From Rhynochetos jubatus (Eukaryota; Chordata; Aves; Eurypygiformes; Rhynochetidae), in the NCBI GenBank assembly GCA_027574665.1, contig CM050659.1, positions 20,995,001 through 21,059,000 of the forward strand: a DNA stretch of 64,000 nucleotides. The letters run 5' to 3'. The position numbers were made by a program, and so were the translations under genes. The notes beneath the pieces were generated by a model, which saw only the letters and a list, made by a program, of their open reading frames with translations, was not told the origin of the DNA and ran no database searches. Shown one piece after another: positions 12,531 to 25,577 of this stretch (positions are counted from its first letter, which is position 1; every line of letters begins with the position of its first letter).

Positions 12531-15500
12531 GCGCTGTTACCTTTATTTTCAGGCAGAGAGATCGCAGGTCCTACTGCGTACAAGTAACTCACCCACAGTT
12601 CTGTGCTTGGTCCGGAGTTTACTTGCACGTCAGGCAGTGACAAGGCCGAGCCCATAAAAGTCAGATGAAGACTTGCCACCCTCTTGCAAGATGTGCGAAG
12701 GCAGTAATGAATGTGCTTCTAGAAGAACAATATGTTACTAATCTCATCGGCAGCTTCTGCATCTGGTATTGTCCCTGCCACTATTTGGTGTAGTAACACA
12801 ATTCCCATACTGAACACAGTTTTCTCATTAGGAATAACTCAGTTTAGGAGTTGTTCCTCTATGGAAGGAGCCTTCACCTTGGCAAGTGAGTTTTATTTGT
12901 TGTCACAGTCGAGGATTTTTGTTGCCCTGGGAAAAGTATGTGTATTGCCCAATTACATATATGCATTTTATATAGACCCTGTGAGACTCCCACACATTTC
13001 CTCCATTGCCCCTCGCACCTGTGGAGAGGCTATCTACCTAATATTAGCAAATACTAAAACACCCAAGTGCCTTTTGCATCATACCGAATTAAATTTTCGG
13101 TATAGTCAAGCAACACGGGACTAAAACCAAGAAAACAAACAACTGGTGCAATTTAAAATAGATTCTTAAGACACAAAAAAGGCTTTTTCCATTATTTTTA
13201 TGTTTCCTCCCTGGCATACAACACAGTCATGCCCAGTATACTAGACTTGGGGGTGGCAATCTTCTCAAAATGGTCTGCAAGACATTTCTACGAAAGGCTT
13301 CCCCAACTCCCTTGGAAAATTTGCAGTGCCATCAATGCAAGCTCTGTAATAGAGTAACAGTTTCTAAACAGGGCTTTCTATGTATAGCTCATTACTAAAG
13401 ACCACACAAATACACCTTTTAGTAACTCCATTCCAGTTTGTCCTATTAATATTGACAGTGACTATAGGAACAGCTGATTCATATCCAGGCTTTGGGAGCT
13501 TTATACTCTTTATGTTTCCCGAAGGCAACAAAACACCAAATTGCCCAGAAATAAATTGAATCCACATGTTTAGGAGCTGCTCTCTATAAACATTATGCTT
13601 CATTTAGCAAATATTTTGGGAAGGAAGATCAACATGGGTTGAACACTGAAGAAGTGATTTAGAAGATTGCTGTAAACAGAGTAGATATACACACATAACA
13701 TTTGACAGAGCAAATATGTGACAGCAACATTTGACAAACACAAAGCACTTTTCAAGGCGTAAAAAACAGGTTTTGTTTCTTTCTACATTACAAAAATAAC
13801 TAAAACTGAAAAAAAAAAACCAGCCACAATTAAAAAAAAAATAATTTGGCAGTGGGCATTTAACTTAAAGAGGAAAAGCAGTATGTTACATACACACTCT
13901 GTAGCTATCTTAACAAAAATTGACACCCTCATGAGAAAGCATGTAATGTCAGTTGTTGGCAAACTGTCTGAACACCAGGATGAAGAAAGAAAGAAAAGAA
14001 TCTGGGGTGACAGTAAGAATGTTACAATCAACCAAAACACAGGCTGAAACTCACATTTGCTTTTGCAGTTTCCAGTTATCAAAACTTGACACCTTCTCTG
14101 TCACATCAGTATCCCAGGAAAAAAAAATTAGCACTTCAAACACCTCCAACCACACCATCAAACACAACTTCTATCCACAAAAACTCTTTAACAAATGTCT
14201 TTTTCTTTTTTTTCTATACAGTATTACCTTAAACCACATTGTACTTGTAGAAAAAAAGCCCAACACATATGTCATCTGAAAAACAGAAGTATGGCCACAT
14301 ATGCAGCTTTCCATCATTTTCTAATAGACCCAGACCATTATAAAAATTTCTAGAGCAGTCACAGAAAGAATTTGGCAGGAACAGTCCATATAAATATATA
14401 TCTTAAAAAGAGAGAAAATATACATATTATGCGAAAAGGCATACTAGCTGAGCTGTGGGAGAGAAAAGCTTAAAGCATTACACAAGCAATCAAAAGACAT
14501 TTTCTAGACACTGGGCAAACTGGTATTTGTTTAATAGAAACACTTTCAAAGACCAGAATTAATCCAGATTTGTTGATTTAATAAAGAACAGAATCCAGCT
14601 CACCGATTTAATGCACTAGATTTACTGCTACATTATGGCCATGTGAATAGCTGTAAATTGGATTTAGTGAACACAAGTCAATAAATGACAGAAAGCAGGC
14701 AAGATACCAGTAAATCCACACCAAAACATTAAAAATCACTGCAAAGAATCTTAACCAAAAGGCAGTGACTCTGATTTTCCATGTTCATGTAATTTTTGTC
14801 TGTATTTACACCTGCCCAGGTGTACATCGTATTCAATCGGCAAGTTCCAACTAACACCAGCTTTCCAGGTGGTAGGTACATCTACACCAGCAGAGAATAC
14901 TCTCTCTCCACTCGTTTCTCTCCTCAGAAGAAAATGAACCTCTTCAGCAGATCAGAGCAAATGAGGAATAAAGTGGGCATTGGAAAGAGAGGAGAGGGGT
15001 GAATATGAAACAGGCATCTGTCATTACCCCAACTGGCATTTCAGCATCTTTGCAAGTCCATCCCTCTCAGCCCTTTTACACTGTGATCTTAACCTCAGGA
15101 ATCAGCACAGTTTGAAAGAACAAAGCTTATTGTTGACAGTGCCTGTTGCTGCCACCACCTTTTCCCTTGGTTTTGCTGCTTATAAAACCAAGTGGGATGA
15201 TACCAAGGTTCAGCGCAAACAGAGAACCTCGGCTGTGAGCCAATGTGGCACGTCCTTGTTCTCAGGAACAACAGCGTGGCCCCTTCTGCACAGCCCCATG
15301 GACACCAGCACCAGCTATACACCCTGCACGTTGGCATGAAGTCCCCTTCTCCATCCCCTTAGGCAGGCCCTTCTTTTGCCTTAAATCACCTCTATTAGCA
15401 CACATCTTGTTGCATAATTTATGTCAATTCATCCTTGCCTAGAGATCTGTTAATAAAACACACTACCCTGTGGAGAATGTTGCCTGATCTTATTCTTGTC

Positions 15501-17555
15501 TTATCTTCCTTCAAAAAGAACCAGACACATTTGAGATCTATCACCACTCTATCGCTAATTTAACAGGTCTATTTTCGATCATCCACGATATGGAATTTAA
15601 CAGGAAAGTACGAAATTTGTTGCAAAAATATATGGAGTGCACTAAAATTTCACAGCTAACACTGTGTTAAACTGTTACGTGCACAAGTTTGGATCCCTTG
15701 CAGATACTTTTTAAGGCACACAACTGTAGATGCTCATTGTGTGATACCTTCTTTCCCCTCATGACCAGACGCCAGGAGAGCATCAGTCCACACAAACACT
15801 CAAGCACACAGGCACAAGATCCACCAACAATCTCTCATCTGCTCAGTCCTTTTCTCTTCGATAGTGCACAATTTCACTGCAACAACCTGTCAACTCAATT
15901 TTAGCGGCAGCTTCCTATTCTTTTTGCAGTCCATACACATCCAAGACACAACAGTGGGAAAACTCGTTAAATTCCAAAAAATCTCCTTTTCCTCAATGGG
16001 TTGAGGAAATTGTGACTCCTGCATAAATTGCCACGTCCTCAGTTTCGAGGAATATTTCAGTCTCACAATTTCTCACGGTTTGGCCCTCTGAGCTTTCCTA
16101 TGCACGGACACAAAACAAATCCACATTTACAAAACTGACCTGTTGATTGTGTCCCTCAACTATACATTTCACAAGATAAAATCTTTGTTCTTAACAGTAA
16201 GAGCAAAACAGACATTGTTTTTTGTGAGGATTTCTAAACACAATTAATCTGGGTTTAGATAGTTACGTAAAGCTCTGGATTTAGGCAGTGTGAGCATTAC
16301 CAGATTCAGACAAAAATAATCCATATTTTTCTTGCCCTGAGGTCATATAATCCTCCAGAGTGCTCAGGATCCTGCCCTGAACATTCATTTCTGTCTCTCA
16401 TTTTTACCTCAGGCCACTTGATTTGGCCTTGGTTTGTCCCACAGTTAAAAGAACTAGTTAAGCACGTATGTTTGGACTTTCTTATCCTTTCTGAATTATT
16501 ATATATAGCTCTTCAAATTTTCTTTATCCTCTTCTTAATCACCAACACTGTTCTTTACAAGCAGGTGTGTGACTGAACACCAAGTATTTATGCTGCCTAC
16601 AAAGGACCCTTCCAGGATCCAACAGTTTTATGGCATAAAGAGGAATTATTAGCTCTGTATAACGAGTCTCCAAGTTGTCAAAAGAAACTCATAAAGAAAA
16701 GCACATTGACTGCTGGATAAAACACAAACATATTGTGCAGATAATAAAAAGTAGGTTGGAAAAAGGGTTATGTATTGATCCTTCTGCTTCACTCATGCAT
16801 ACAGTGACAGGTATCTACTAGTAATGGTATTACTTTCCCTTAAGTCTCCTCAAACATGTTACTAAAGGTGGAAAATAAGATGAAAGCCATAGGTCTTGAA
16901 CCCTGATGCTAAAGCAGACCCCCAATAAAAACCCAGTTCCCACTGAAAATGCTGCTCCTGTTCCCCTGTCAGTAAGGAGGCACCTTTGATAACTGTGTTA
17001 GACACACAGCAATCACTGTGAAACCCAGACATCTGGCTTAGGCTACAAACAATGTTTTTAAAGGTGAATAAACCATTTCATGTGGTTCACGCTTGAAAAA
17101 ATAACCAGAAATATCTTAATTCTTCACATTTTCTCACATTCTGCGCAAGGTGTGCCGAGGGCAGTGGTAGGTGACAACTGCAGAAGGGATCGAGATGCAG
17201 CCGGGATGGGGAACACACACCCCCACTGCTACATCATCACATTTAAATGAAAATCTCATAACATCTGTATTCTTAAAAAGTTATTAGGTATTCAGGACGT
17301 GGGATGGAATAAAATGATACTGTGCGCTAATTAGCAGACCGTTTACAAATCCCAGACCCCTTTTCTCTCCAGTGACTGTCTTGGCAAATACAGATACCAG
17401 CACAGACTTCTTTTTCTGTGCTTCTACCCTTTATCTAACTTTGCCTTTCATGGGTTCATTGAAGCAATGTTTTGTAATAGTGTCAAATTAGTAGAAAACC
17501 TGAGGTATAGCAATTTGACAATGATATAGCTGTCATGATGGTTCTAGTTTTTGCT
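12531..17555. other. Unique non-coding sequence, no gene recognised
   Basis: No exon, RNA gene or recognisable repeat is seen. A minus-strand open frame at 13364-13603 (79 codons) and several plus-strand frames near 14.8-15.4 kb have ordinary-looking composition but no recognisable domain. They lie in sequence with many stops in neighbouring frames and no splice-site context I can defend. Confidence 0.55.
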
Positions 17556-17559
17556 TGTA

Positions 17560-17950
17560 CCTACTCAGGCATAATTAGAATCAAATATCTACCTCTCAGC
17601 ATTTCTCTTGGGCTCATCCAACTCTGAAAGCTCTCAGGCCATTAAGGCATATCAATTAGTAATGATTTTTTTTCAGCCCCCAGCAGCCACCGAAGCATAC
17701 ATTAAAGGTGATATCTGCAGTCAAAAATTTAATGTGCACATTTGAGAATATCTACTTTGATTAAGCGAATATTATCAGGGAAACTCATTTGCTTTAAGTT
17801 TTATATCACGGCTATTAAAAATATTTTATTTGCTGAACAAATGTCCAATGAACACTCCCATATCTGTTAAGTAATACTAATTGCACACAGGTTTGGAAAA
17901 CACAAGAATCATTAAAGGATAAATGTGCAATAGTCCAGAAGAGTTAATGT
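17560..17950. promoter_or_regulatory. Candidate conserved non-coding block
   Basis: This stretch mixes homeodomain-like cores (CAATTAG near 17653, TAATGA near 17659, TAATTG at 17878-17883) with non-repetitive AT-rich sequence and short GC-bearing patches. It contains no transposon signature and no open frame of note. The call rests on sequence texture only and is inference. Confidence 0.22.
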
Positions 17951-20370
17951 TATCACTTCCCAGGCAACTTTTACAGCCTTCTTCATAGGACCATTTTTAA
18001 CTGAGTCATCATGGCCTGAGGAAAGTTACTTTCATTTTTTCAGTACATCTGTCCAATTGAGTAGATGTCACAGAGGCAGCTCATACAAGTACCAGAATTA
18101 GAGGGCTGTCACATTCCTGGTAGCTAGGTTAAGTCCGTCCAGTCCAAACTGGTTGGAAAAGCAATCCTTTTCAGATTCGCAGTCACTGCCAAGCCTGACG
18201 GGTCACTTACCTCTTGTTTCAAATGCAATTCAAAAATTAGTTACTCGGAGATCAGACTGCAAAACAAACATAACAGTGTGGACACATACTTATTGTTAAC
18301 GTGGCACTGGAGCAGAAAAATTCCTATATGCAGAAAGCAGGAATAGATACGCACTCCTTTCCAAACTGGTTTAGGAATTGGGTTAGCTTGTTCGTGGTTT
18401 CAATTCTGTTTGGGTAACAAGATGTTTCACTAAGTACTGGACTGAAAAACCATTTTGGCTAATCTTGGCATCAATTTAACCTTCATACACCGTTTTCTGA
18501 TAAATACATGCAAATAATGTCTAATCTAAGGAATTAAGTGTAAGAATCTATGGAATTAAGTGTAAGAACTGAGGAAAAGAGTAAGGAAAATGCTGAGGTT
18601 GCCCCACAGTGAAGCTGGAAACTTTTGCAAGCAACTGGAAATCTACCCCACAGCTGCTGTTGAGTGGTTGCACCCATGTTTTACTGCAGGACTTGGCACA
18701 GCTCATCCTGGTGCATTTTACAGTATAATGGCAGTGACAACAGGAGGCTGCATGAAAACAGGAACAGAAACCAGAAACCTTAAAGGCTGGTGCATTAGGG
18801 CTTTGCAGGCTTTCTGAAGAGCTAATTCATTGAATTCAAATGACTTTGACTTCTCTACCTTTATTTATTTATTTATAATTTCTCATGGAAAATATCACAA
18901 ACTGATTAAATGCTGGGAGCAGATCAAACTCACATTCCATCCTGGTAGCCAGCAAGCACGAGCCTTACTATGAAGATATAAATGCAATTGAATTTGTCAC
19001 TCCTCTGAGTGGCAGAGGTTCTGACTCCTCCTTAAGTGATGTGACCTGTAACGATTTTTGGAATACAAGCATAAGATTCATTTCCAAGTTTTTATCCTAC
19101 AGTTATGCTTGTAAAATTGTTTCCACTTGAACGTACTTGACATTAGTCATAAATCTCTAGTCAAACAAAGGTGAAGCAGGATGGAAATGCCATATACAAC
19201 ATTCACTTTTACCCTCAGCTGCCAAGAACCTTCTTGCAGTGTTGCTGACCTGATCATCACTTGAAACATTCACAGAATGCTTTAATTATCTGTATAATCA
19301 CCCAACAAATCTGACACCAGGTTTCACAGCAGGAGCTTGCAGATTCCTTCTCAGTTAATGCACTACTTACATATGTCTTAAGGTTTGGTCCAGACACAGA
19401 TCACATGCCTTAGACCTAATTTCTTTTTCATGTTTATTTTCCACTGGATCTTAATAGTAGCTCTGGTGTGACTATATATATATTTATATCTGTACACAGG
19501 TTTCTTTATTATTGGAGCTAATTTTTGTCTGCATATGGAAATACCCTTGACCAGACAAGACCAGCATGAAAGAAGCATTTCAGTAGACAGCATCTCCTCA
19601 TTTCCCACCACCTCTTCCCTCTCGCTCAGGCACCACAATCATTCCTCCACCCTGGGCATGCCCTGCCACCAGCAGTACCTGGCACACCATTTGCCTCTCT
19701 TCTCCAGGTGTCACATATTTCAACCCAGTGAGTATATGCACACTAGGGAGTAGTACCATAAGATGCTGAATAACAGCAAGCTGGAAAAAAGCTTGAATTT
19801 TGCATGTTGTGATTTTTGCAAATTGTAACCAAAAATAATAGAAAACCTGAACAAACATTTTTATATTCCACTGTATTACTTACACTTCAATAGTAAAGCT
19901 TCCTTCCAATCATGAAAAAAATATTTCCAAAACAGTGAAAGAAATATACTTCAGTCCAAGTGCCAAATAATCTATCTAGCCTTATCTGCACCCATATGCA
20001 TGCAAGAAATATCTACCACCCAGGCAACAGTCTACACATCCCCACTCCCTTTTTCAGCTATCAGTCAGGTTTGACCTTTGGTTCAGACCTAAAATCTCCC
20101 AACCCATTCGTTCTATCTTAAGAAGAGCAGCTTCTTCAGGGAGAGAGATGATAATGTATCTGCAAGGGCTGACTCTTTGTGCAGCTGGAGGGGGGAAGTG
20201 CCAGAATAACAAATTGCTCCTGTTCAAACCCATCAATTCAAAACAAGCATCTGGAAAACTTGACAAGAATACTCAAATGACCCTTGTGTTCTGACAGCTG
20301 GAAAAGAAAAGCGCTCTCCGTGAGGGGAAGGAGTGTGCTCAAACTTTTTGCCTAAAGAAACACACAGAGC
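17951..20370. other. Unique non-coding sequence with small tandem copies
   Basis: No gene is recognised. A 17-base word starting GGAATTAAGTG is present twice in tandem at 18530-18546 and 18552-18568 (22-base period). A TTTA tetranucleotide run lies at 18861-18875. The block ends at the upstream edge of the LTR at 20.37 kb. Confidence 0.55.
18530..18568 (+). repeat. Two-copy tandem duplication, 22-base period
   Basis: The word GGAATTAAGTGTAAGAA occurs at 18530-18546 and again at 18552-18568, with a five-base spacer. It is most simply a replication-slippage duplication. Confidence 0.8.
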
Positions 20371-21066
20371 TGTGTGGTGGGTTTGTGTGGAGGGGTTTTG
20401 GTAGCAGGGGAAGGGCTACAGGGGTGGTTCCTGTGAGAAGCTGCCAGGAGCTCCCCTGGCTCTAAGCCAGGCCCACCTCTGGCCAAGGCTGAGCCCATCA
20501 GCGCCTGCGATTAATGTATTTAAGAAGGAAAAAAGAGACTGCTGGGAAACCATCAGCAGAGAAAGGAGAGAGAGTATGTGAGAGGAACAACTCACATTGG
20601 AGAACTGGGTGGAGGACTGTCTCCCATGGGAGGGACCCCAAACTGGAGCAGGGGCAGAGTGTGAGGATCCTCCCCTGGGGAGGAAGGAGCAGGGGAGACA
20701 AGAAGTGATGGACAGACCACAACCCCCATTCCCTGTCCTCCTGCACTGCTGGAGGGGAGGAGGGAGAGAAATGGGGAGCAAAGCTGAGCCCAGGATGAAG
20801 GGAGGGGTGGGAGGAAGGTGGTTTTAGGTCTGGTTTTATTTTGCATTATCCTACTTTAATTTTATTGGTAACAAATCAAATGGATATTTTTTTTCCCCAA
20901 GCCAAGACTGTGTTGCCCCGGACCATAATTGGTGAGATTTCCCTCCCTGTCCTTCTCTCAATCCAGGAGCCTTTTGTTACATTTTCTCCCTCCCCATCCC
21001 ACCAGGGAGAGGAGTGAGCAAGCAGCCACGTGCTGCTGAGTTGCTGGCTGGGCCTAAACCACAGCA
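20371..21066 (+). mobile_element. Solo LTR of an avian endogenous retrovirus
   Basis: The segment starts TGTGTGGTGGG, ends near ACCACAGCA, and follows the order of a common avian LTR that I recognise from memory. Parts in order: a 5' end rich in GGGGTTTTGGTAGC-like sequence; a TATA-like GTATTTAAG at 20516-20524; a purine-rich middle with GGAGCAGG and CCCATGGGAGGGACC-type motifs; the TTTTATTTTGCATTATCCTAC segment with the poly-A signal region about 20821-20880; and a C/T-rich 3' end. No gag, pol or env sequence flanks it, so it looks like a solo LTR left by recombination. It is diverged from the remembered consensus and shorter than long family members, so it is not recent. Open frames inside it are incidental. 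Boundaries are good to a few bases; no clean target-site duplication was confirmed. Confidence 0.82.
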
Positions 21067-23095
21067 AGCTCTTTGAAATATTTTCCTTCAAAGCCCGCTA
21101 AAGTAAACTTTCAGTGCAGAGAACGATTCATGCAGGCAACTATGCTTAGGCTTACAAACCTGTGACCAACACCACCAGAGGCTGGTCATGGCAATGGGCA
21201 GGCTGCAAATTCCCTTCTCTCATGAACCCCCATTGCTGTAACAGATCATTCCCTTTGTATGAGAGGAGCTTTAGTCCCTTCTGAACCCTTGCATACTGGG
21301 GCTGGGCTCCACTGTCCTTATCATGGAGAGATCCGCTGCCTGCTCCACTCAGAGAGGCCGTCACAGAGGATGGCTTTGTGATGCACAAACTGCAATTTTG
21401 TTCCTTCTCCCAGTCCTGTGAAAAGAAACACCTTGAGTAGACCATAAAATTACAGACACAACCCCATTTCAATTGTATCTCAGGATTCACAATTTGACCA
21501 AAATTTGCACTGAGAAAATAAAAACCAAACTACTTCACACCATCAATGAACTGTCCTCATTCAGATTTTCCTGACTTTGGGCTCTGCAAATGAGACATTT
21601 ACTAATTGCATCAAAATATCTTAAAACTGTTCAAAATGCAAAAGACCAGTTCTGGAATTTCACAGTCCCAAATTCTGCTGTTTCTGCACTGCTCCCCCAC
21701 AGACTTCCCTTTACCACTGTGGACCCAGACTGGTCCACAAGTCTGGTTATAGATCTAGGATGTGTGAGTCAAGCTTATCCACACTGTGAACTACTCTGAA
21801 GGAGGAAAACGAAGGGAAACTGAGCAACCAGATCCATGTTCACACTGTGCTCAGGGATATTGTTCTTCAGACCAGTTTCTGAGGATGTCTTCTTACTAGA
21901 AAATACTCATACAAATAATATTCTGGTCTGAATTTAGTCTGTTAGGTTAAACATAACAATTGCCCAGGTTTTCTGATTGAAGCAGAAAATAGTAAAAAGG
22001 AAAGACGACCCTCTAGAAGGCACAGGTATATTTTGATGTTTAAACTTTCCAACAGGCATCAACCCAAATCCTCCCCAAAGTGTAGGTGGTCAGAAATCCT
22101 CTGCATTTTACCTAAAAATGCCTTGGAAAAATTTTTTCTAATGTATAGTCTGGTCTATTGGAAAAACAAAGGCATAAGCCTCAGTACTTTGCAGTTGTTT
22201 GTACAGGAGAAATAGCAGTTGTTCTTTAAATTACCTGGGTTTTATTAAGCAAAAAAAAAATATGGTTCTGGTTTTAAATTGGTTTTGACTGAAAGTAGCT
22301 CAGTTTGGAGGTACTCAGTAATGCATTCAGTGTTCAAAACAACAAAGAACCAACACTTTATATATAGCAGCAAGCACTGGACCTTATTTTTTATGTCACA
22401 AGAAAAATTAACCAAGTTACATTAGAAAATGGGTCACAACAGGATTTGCAATAAACACTATACACAATATCAGCCATTTGTACAGAACACAGCTGACACA
22501 CACACAGAGTTTTCTGGTTTATGCCTTACTTCTACGATTCCAAATTGATTTACAGCCCCATGTGAGACTCATAAAAGAGCCCTAGGCAACTCTATCCAGC
22601 TCACAGACTATTTGCAACACTCTGAATTTCTCAATTTTCCCATTTAAAAACATTTTCCCTTTTCCTTCCTTTCAATAACAGATTTCTGGAGGGAGTAGTG
22701 CGAGATAGATGAGAAGAGAGATTTAATGGTTACATAAGTTGAGACACAAACAAGTATATCGCCTTGTCCTACTCCTGATCCTAGAGAAACTCTGTTATTT
22801 GACTGGGGGAATCACTGTTCCCCACTCATCTGCCCCAGTAAACACCAATATCTGTAAGCAGCACCAATGTCCTGACCCCATGAGTATGATGCAAATGCTG
22901 CTGTGAAATGAATCACTAACTTTAATGTGACTTCAATTAGAAGAAAGTTCTGCTTTTACTAAGCCAGAAGATTTATAAACCAGGGAATTTGTGTTTACAC
23001 ACACGGGAAAGGCCTCAAAAATGAGACAAGGTTGGTCTATAAAGGAGTTTGTTTATTAACACCACCACCCCCAGCATAAACACTCTGATACTGGT
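21067..23095. other. Unique non-coding sequence
   Basis: No gene or repeat family is recognised. A short CA run occurs at 22495-22507. Open frames such as the minus-strand one at 21152-21490 (112 codons) show no domain, and no conserved motif is visible. Confidence 0.55.
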
Positions 23096-23240
23096 GGATA
23101 ATTATCCATCTTCCAATTTGGAAATTAGGTGTAGAGAAATGGCATAGGGGATCCCAAGGTAGCACAGGAAATTAGAGACAGAACAAGAACCAGAATTTGC
23201 TATTCTGATTCTTAGTGCAATACTCTTTCTAATAAGGCAC
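23096..23240 (-). repeat. MIR-like SINE fossil
   Basis: Read on the minus strand, the segment follows the MIR/CORE-SINE layout found in reptiles and birds. On the plus strand the order is: a 'gaaac tgaggc acagagaag'-like stretch (GAAATTAGGTGTAGAGAAAT), then a 'ccaaggtcacacag'-like stretch (CCCAAGGTAGCACAGGAAATT), then 'gaac cagaa' and a 'gtgcaatactctttct aataaggc' ending that matches the reverse of the MIR 5' end. Divergence is high, as expected of a repeat older than modern birds. It is not autonomous and has no coding potential. Recognised from memory of the consensus; the exact subfamily is not assigned. Confidence 0.6.
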
Positions 23241-23361
23241 GTTTCTCCCTTTCATTATTGTTTTTATTTTACTTCTCAAATGGGAAAATGGCTACGGAGA
23301 ACATTTTCTGTCAGGCAATAGGCATCTAGAGACCACAAACTAAATTTCACAATCATCTGTT

Positions 23362-23426
23362 CTGTTCAACTCCACTGCACTTCACTGGGGTAACCCAGCA
23401 AAAGCTTAGAGCTGACTTGGGCCCTG
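23362..23426. repeat. Old amniote repeat fragment ('cattgacttcaatgg' type)
   Basis: The sequence CAACTCCACTGCACTTCACT, followed by GGGGTAACCCAGC, AGCTTAGAGCTGACTTGGGCCC, resembles a widespread old sauropsid repeat that carries 'ccattgacttcaatggagtaac' and ends in 'tgggcccag'. I cannot give a Repbase name with certainty. It lies 120 bases beyond the MIR-like SINE and might be part of the same decayed insertion. Confidence 0.35.
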
Positions 23427-24194
23427 TATCTACCTGCTTCTCCTGCTGTTATTTGCTAATTTAACACCTCAGGATGAAATGGGTATCTACCTGCACTGCC
23501 AGGCTTGCAAACACATCAGGGAGCAGAACCAAAACACCTTTCCCTCTCCTCCTTCCCCAAAGAATTATTTTATTTTTTAAAAGCCAGGTCCATGGTCTGA
23601 CTCATCACTGACACAAAATAAACCAAGTACCGTGTATTTCTCCAGACAGTAAAACTCCACAGCATGGTGTCAGCTTCCATTCCAGCTCTGCAAACCCAGC
23701 ATGTGCTGAGACCTTGGATGAGTGACGCACAAGGAAGAGTTTCACTGGATACACGAAAGCTCAGAAGCTGAGAGCGGCCAACAAAGCCCATCTGCTGAGG
23801 AAGGCATCACTTCGGAATCAGACAGCACCCTGCCCAGGGCACACCCCATCTGTATCACACCGTGCAGGCCACTGAGCAGTTGTCTGCCAACCACAGTAGT
23901 TATCTGCCCACCAAGTGCAGCCATTTGAGTTCTCTCTCAGATGGTATTAATAGCCCCTAAAACACTCTGCTGCTCTTTCATTAAAGAACCCCTTCTGGTT
24001 TTCTACAAAACAAGCCTCTGATACAGAATGAAGTAACAAATCAGATGCAACTGGCAATTTTTCTTTCACAGTTAGTCATGTGAGAAACGTGACGATGGTT
24101 AAGATGAAAAGCCTTTTTTTCCATGAGTCATAAATTTTGAATAAAAAACTGCAATATTTCAGGACTGTGGGTTTTGGGAATGAAATTACAGTTA
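23427..24194. other. Unique non-coding sequence between old repeats
   Basis: No gene is recognised. Two overlapping open frames on opposite strands at about 23.72-23.93 kb (60-68 codons) are shadows of each other and have no recognisable domain. Confidence 0.5.
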
Positions 24195-24303
24195 ATCATA
24201 GAATAATTTATGTTGGAAGGGACTTGTGGAGGTTATCTCGTGCAACCCCTCTCTCAAAGCAAGCCAACGTTTACCAGGGCCTTGTCAAACCTTGCTCAGA
24301 ACA
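24195..24303 (-). mobile_element. CR1 LINE 3'-end fragment
   Basis: The plus strand begins ATCATAGAATAATTTATGTT and continues GGAAGGGACTTGTGGAGGTTAT, CAACCCCTCTCTCAAAGC and AGGGCCTTGTCAAACCTTGCTC. This is the reverse complement of the avian CR1 3' terminal region, whose octamer tail gives ATAGAAT-type words at this edge. Only about 110 bases remain, as is usual for 5'-truncated CR1 copies. No reverse-transcriptase sequence is present. Moderate divergence suggests an insertion tens of millions of years old. Confidence 0.8.
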
Positions 24304-25577
24304 TTTTCACATAGCTTTGCAAAACAGCTGGTCTGTTTAGTGCACATTTTCCTTTCAAATGACTTTTTCTGGAGAACATGTACAATACCAAAATGAAAAG
24401 TAGACATATAAGTGCTACTTAGAAGGATCACGACCATCACAATGTCTAACTTGATAATATTATCAACATGACAAATTTAGATTCTTTTTTTTTTAAAAAT
24501 CAATCCAAATAAAGCTTACGCAAATATTCCACAAGATTCAGTGTTCAAGAAATACTAGAAAGAGCTAGAGAGAAAATAAGCTGAGACAGGATGCCAGAAT
24601 CTGATCCTTTTTACCTTGAGGCTGAAGTTATGTCACTTGATGGGAATCATTTGTAATAGTGCATTCAAGATCCAAGTGTTTCTTACTAAAGAAAAAAGTT
24701 GTATCTAGCATTGACATATCAGCTAACGTAAGCCTAGACACTGTTGTCCTTCAGTATATCACAAGGGCTTTCCTTGATAAAGTAAATCTTCTCTTCTCAT
24801 ACAAAAAAGGTTTATGGTCATGACAAATTCAGGAGGAAACAAACCACCCCAAGCAATAGCGACTGCAAAGTTCTACCAGCCCATTCACGTGCACAGACCA
24901 GTCGATCATGGGAATGGAAGCTTCAGTGAGAGCTGCAGTTGGCTCCAGAGCCACAGAACAGCCTCCAGGCTCACCCTCGTCAGTGTGGGACACTGGGCTG
25001 GGTGCCGTGGCCCAGGTTCTCAGCGTGGGGGTCTCCCACAGCAGCCGACTCCCCTCCCATGCTGTTCCCTGGTAAGCCACTATTGGGAAGGCAACCCAAA
25101 CCTAAAACTGCTCCCAGATCTTTCAGTAATGGTTGTTATATAAGTGAAAGTGGTTTATTTTTAGCGTGGACCTGCATTTCTATTATGTAACAATCCCCAT
25201 CTCTGCATATTTTTGTTGCATTCACCACAAAAGTTGTTCTTGCTTTTTCTATCAATCAGACCAATAGGGAGCTGTGTACATCGCGTGCCTGTCCATACAG
25301 TCAAAACAGAACCACTGAAGAGTAATTATAAAGTATCAGATAATGAGAGAAGACCCAGTTGCCCTGGTCCAGTGCTGAAAATGCACACAGCTGGGCACAG
25401 ACCAGCTCTTTGGGAGCAAAACTGCTTTATGTGGAGTGAGCTGAGAACTGCAAATGGTAAGGAGAAGGCAGTGTTCTCTGCATAACCCTCTCTCCTCCAA
25501 ATGAAACTAGAGGAGCCAGGGTTTTTGGAAGACCTCAACTGCCATGGGAGTCCAAGGGGAAAATGAACACCTCTGAA
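24304..25577. other. Unique non-coding sequence with a GC-richer centre
   Basis: No gene is recognised. Opposed open frames at about 24.81-25.19 kb fall in a GC-richer stretch and shadow one another. No repeat family is identified. Confidence 0.5.

Noticed and set aside
20416-20846. Several overlapping frames of 64-121 codons on both strands
   Set aside because: All fall inside the GC-rich solo LTR at 20371-21066 and shadow each other.
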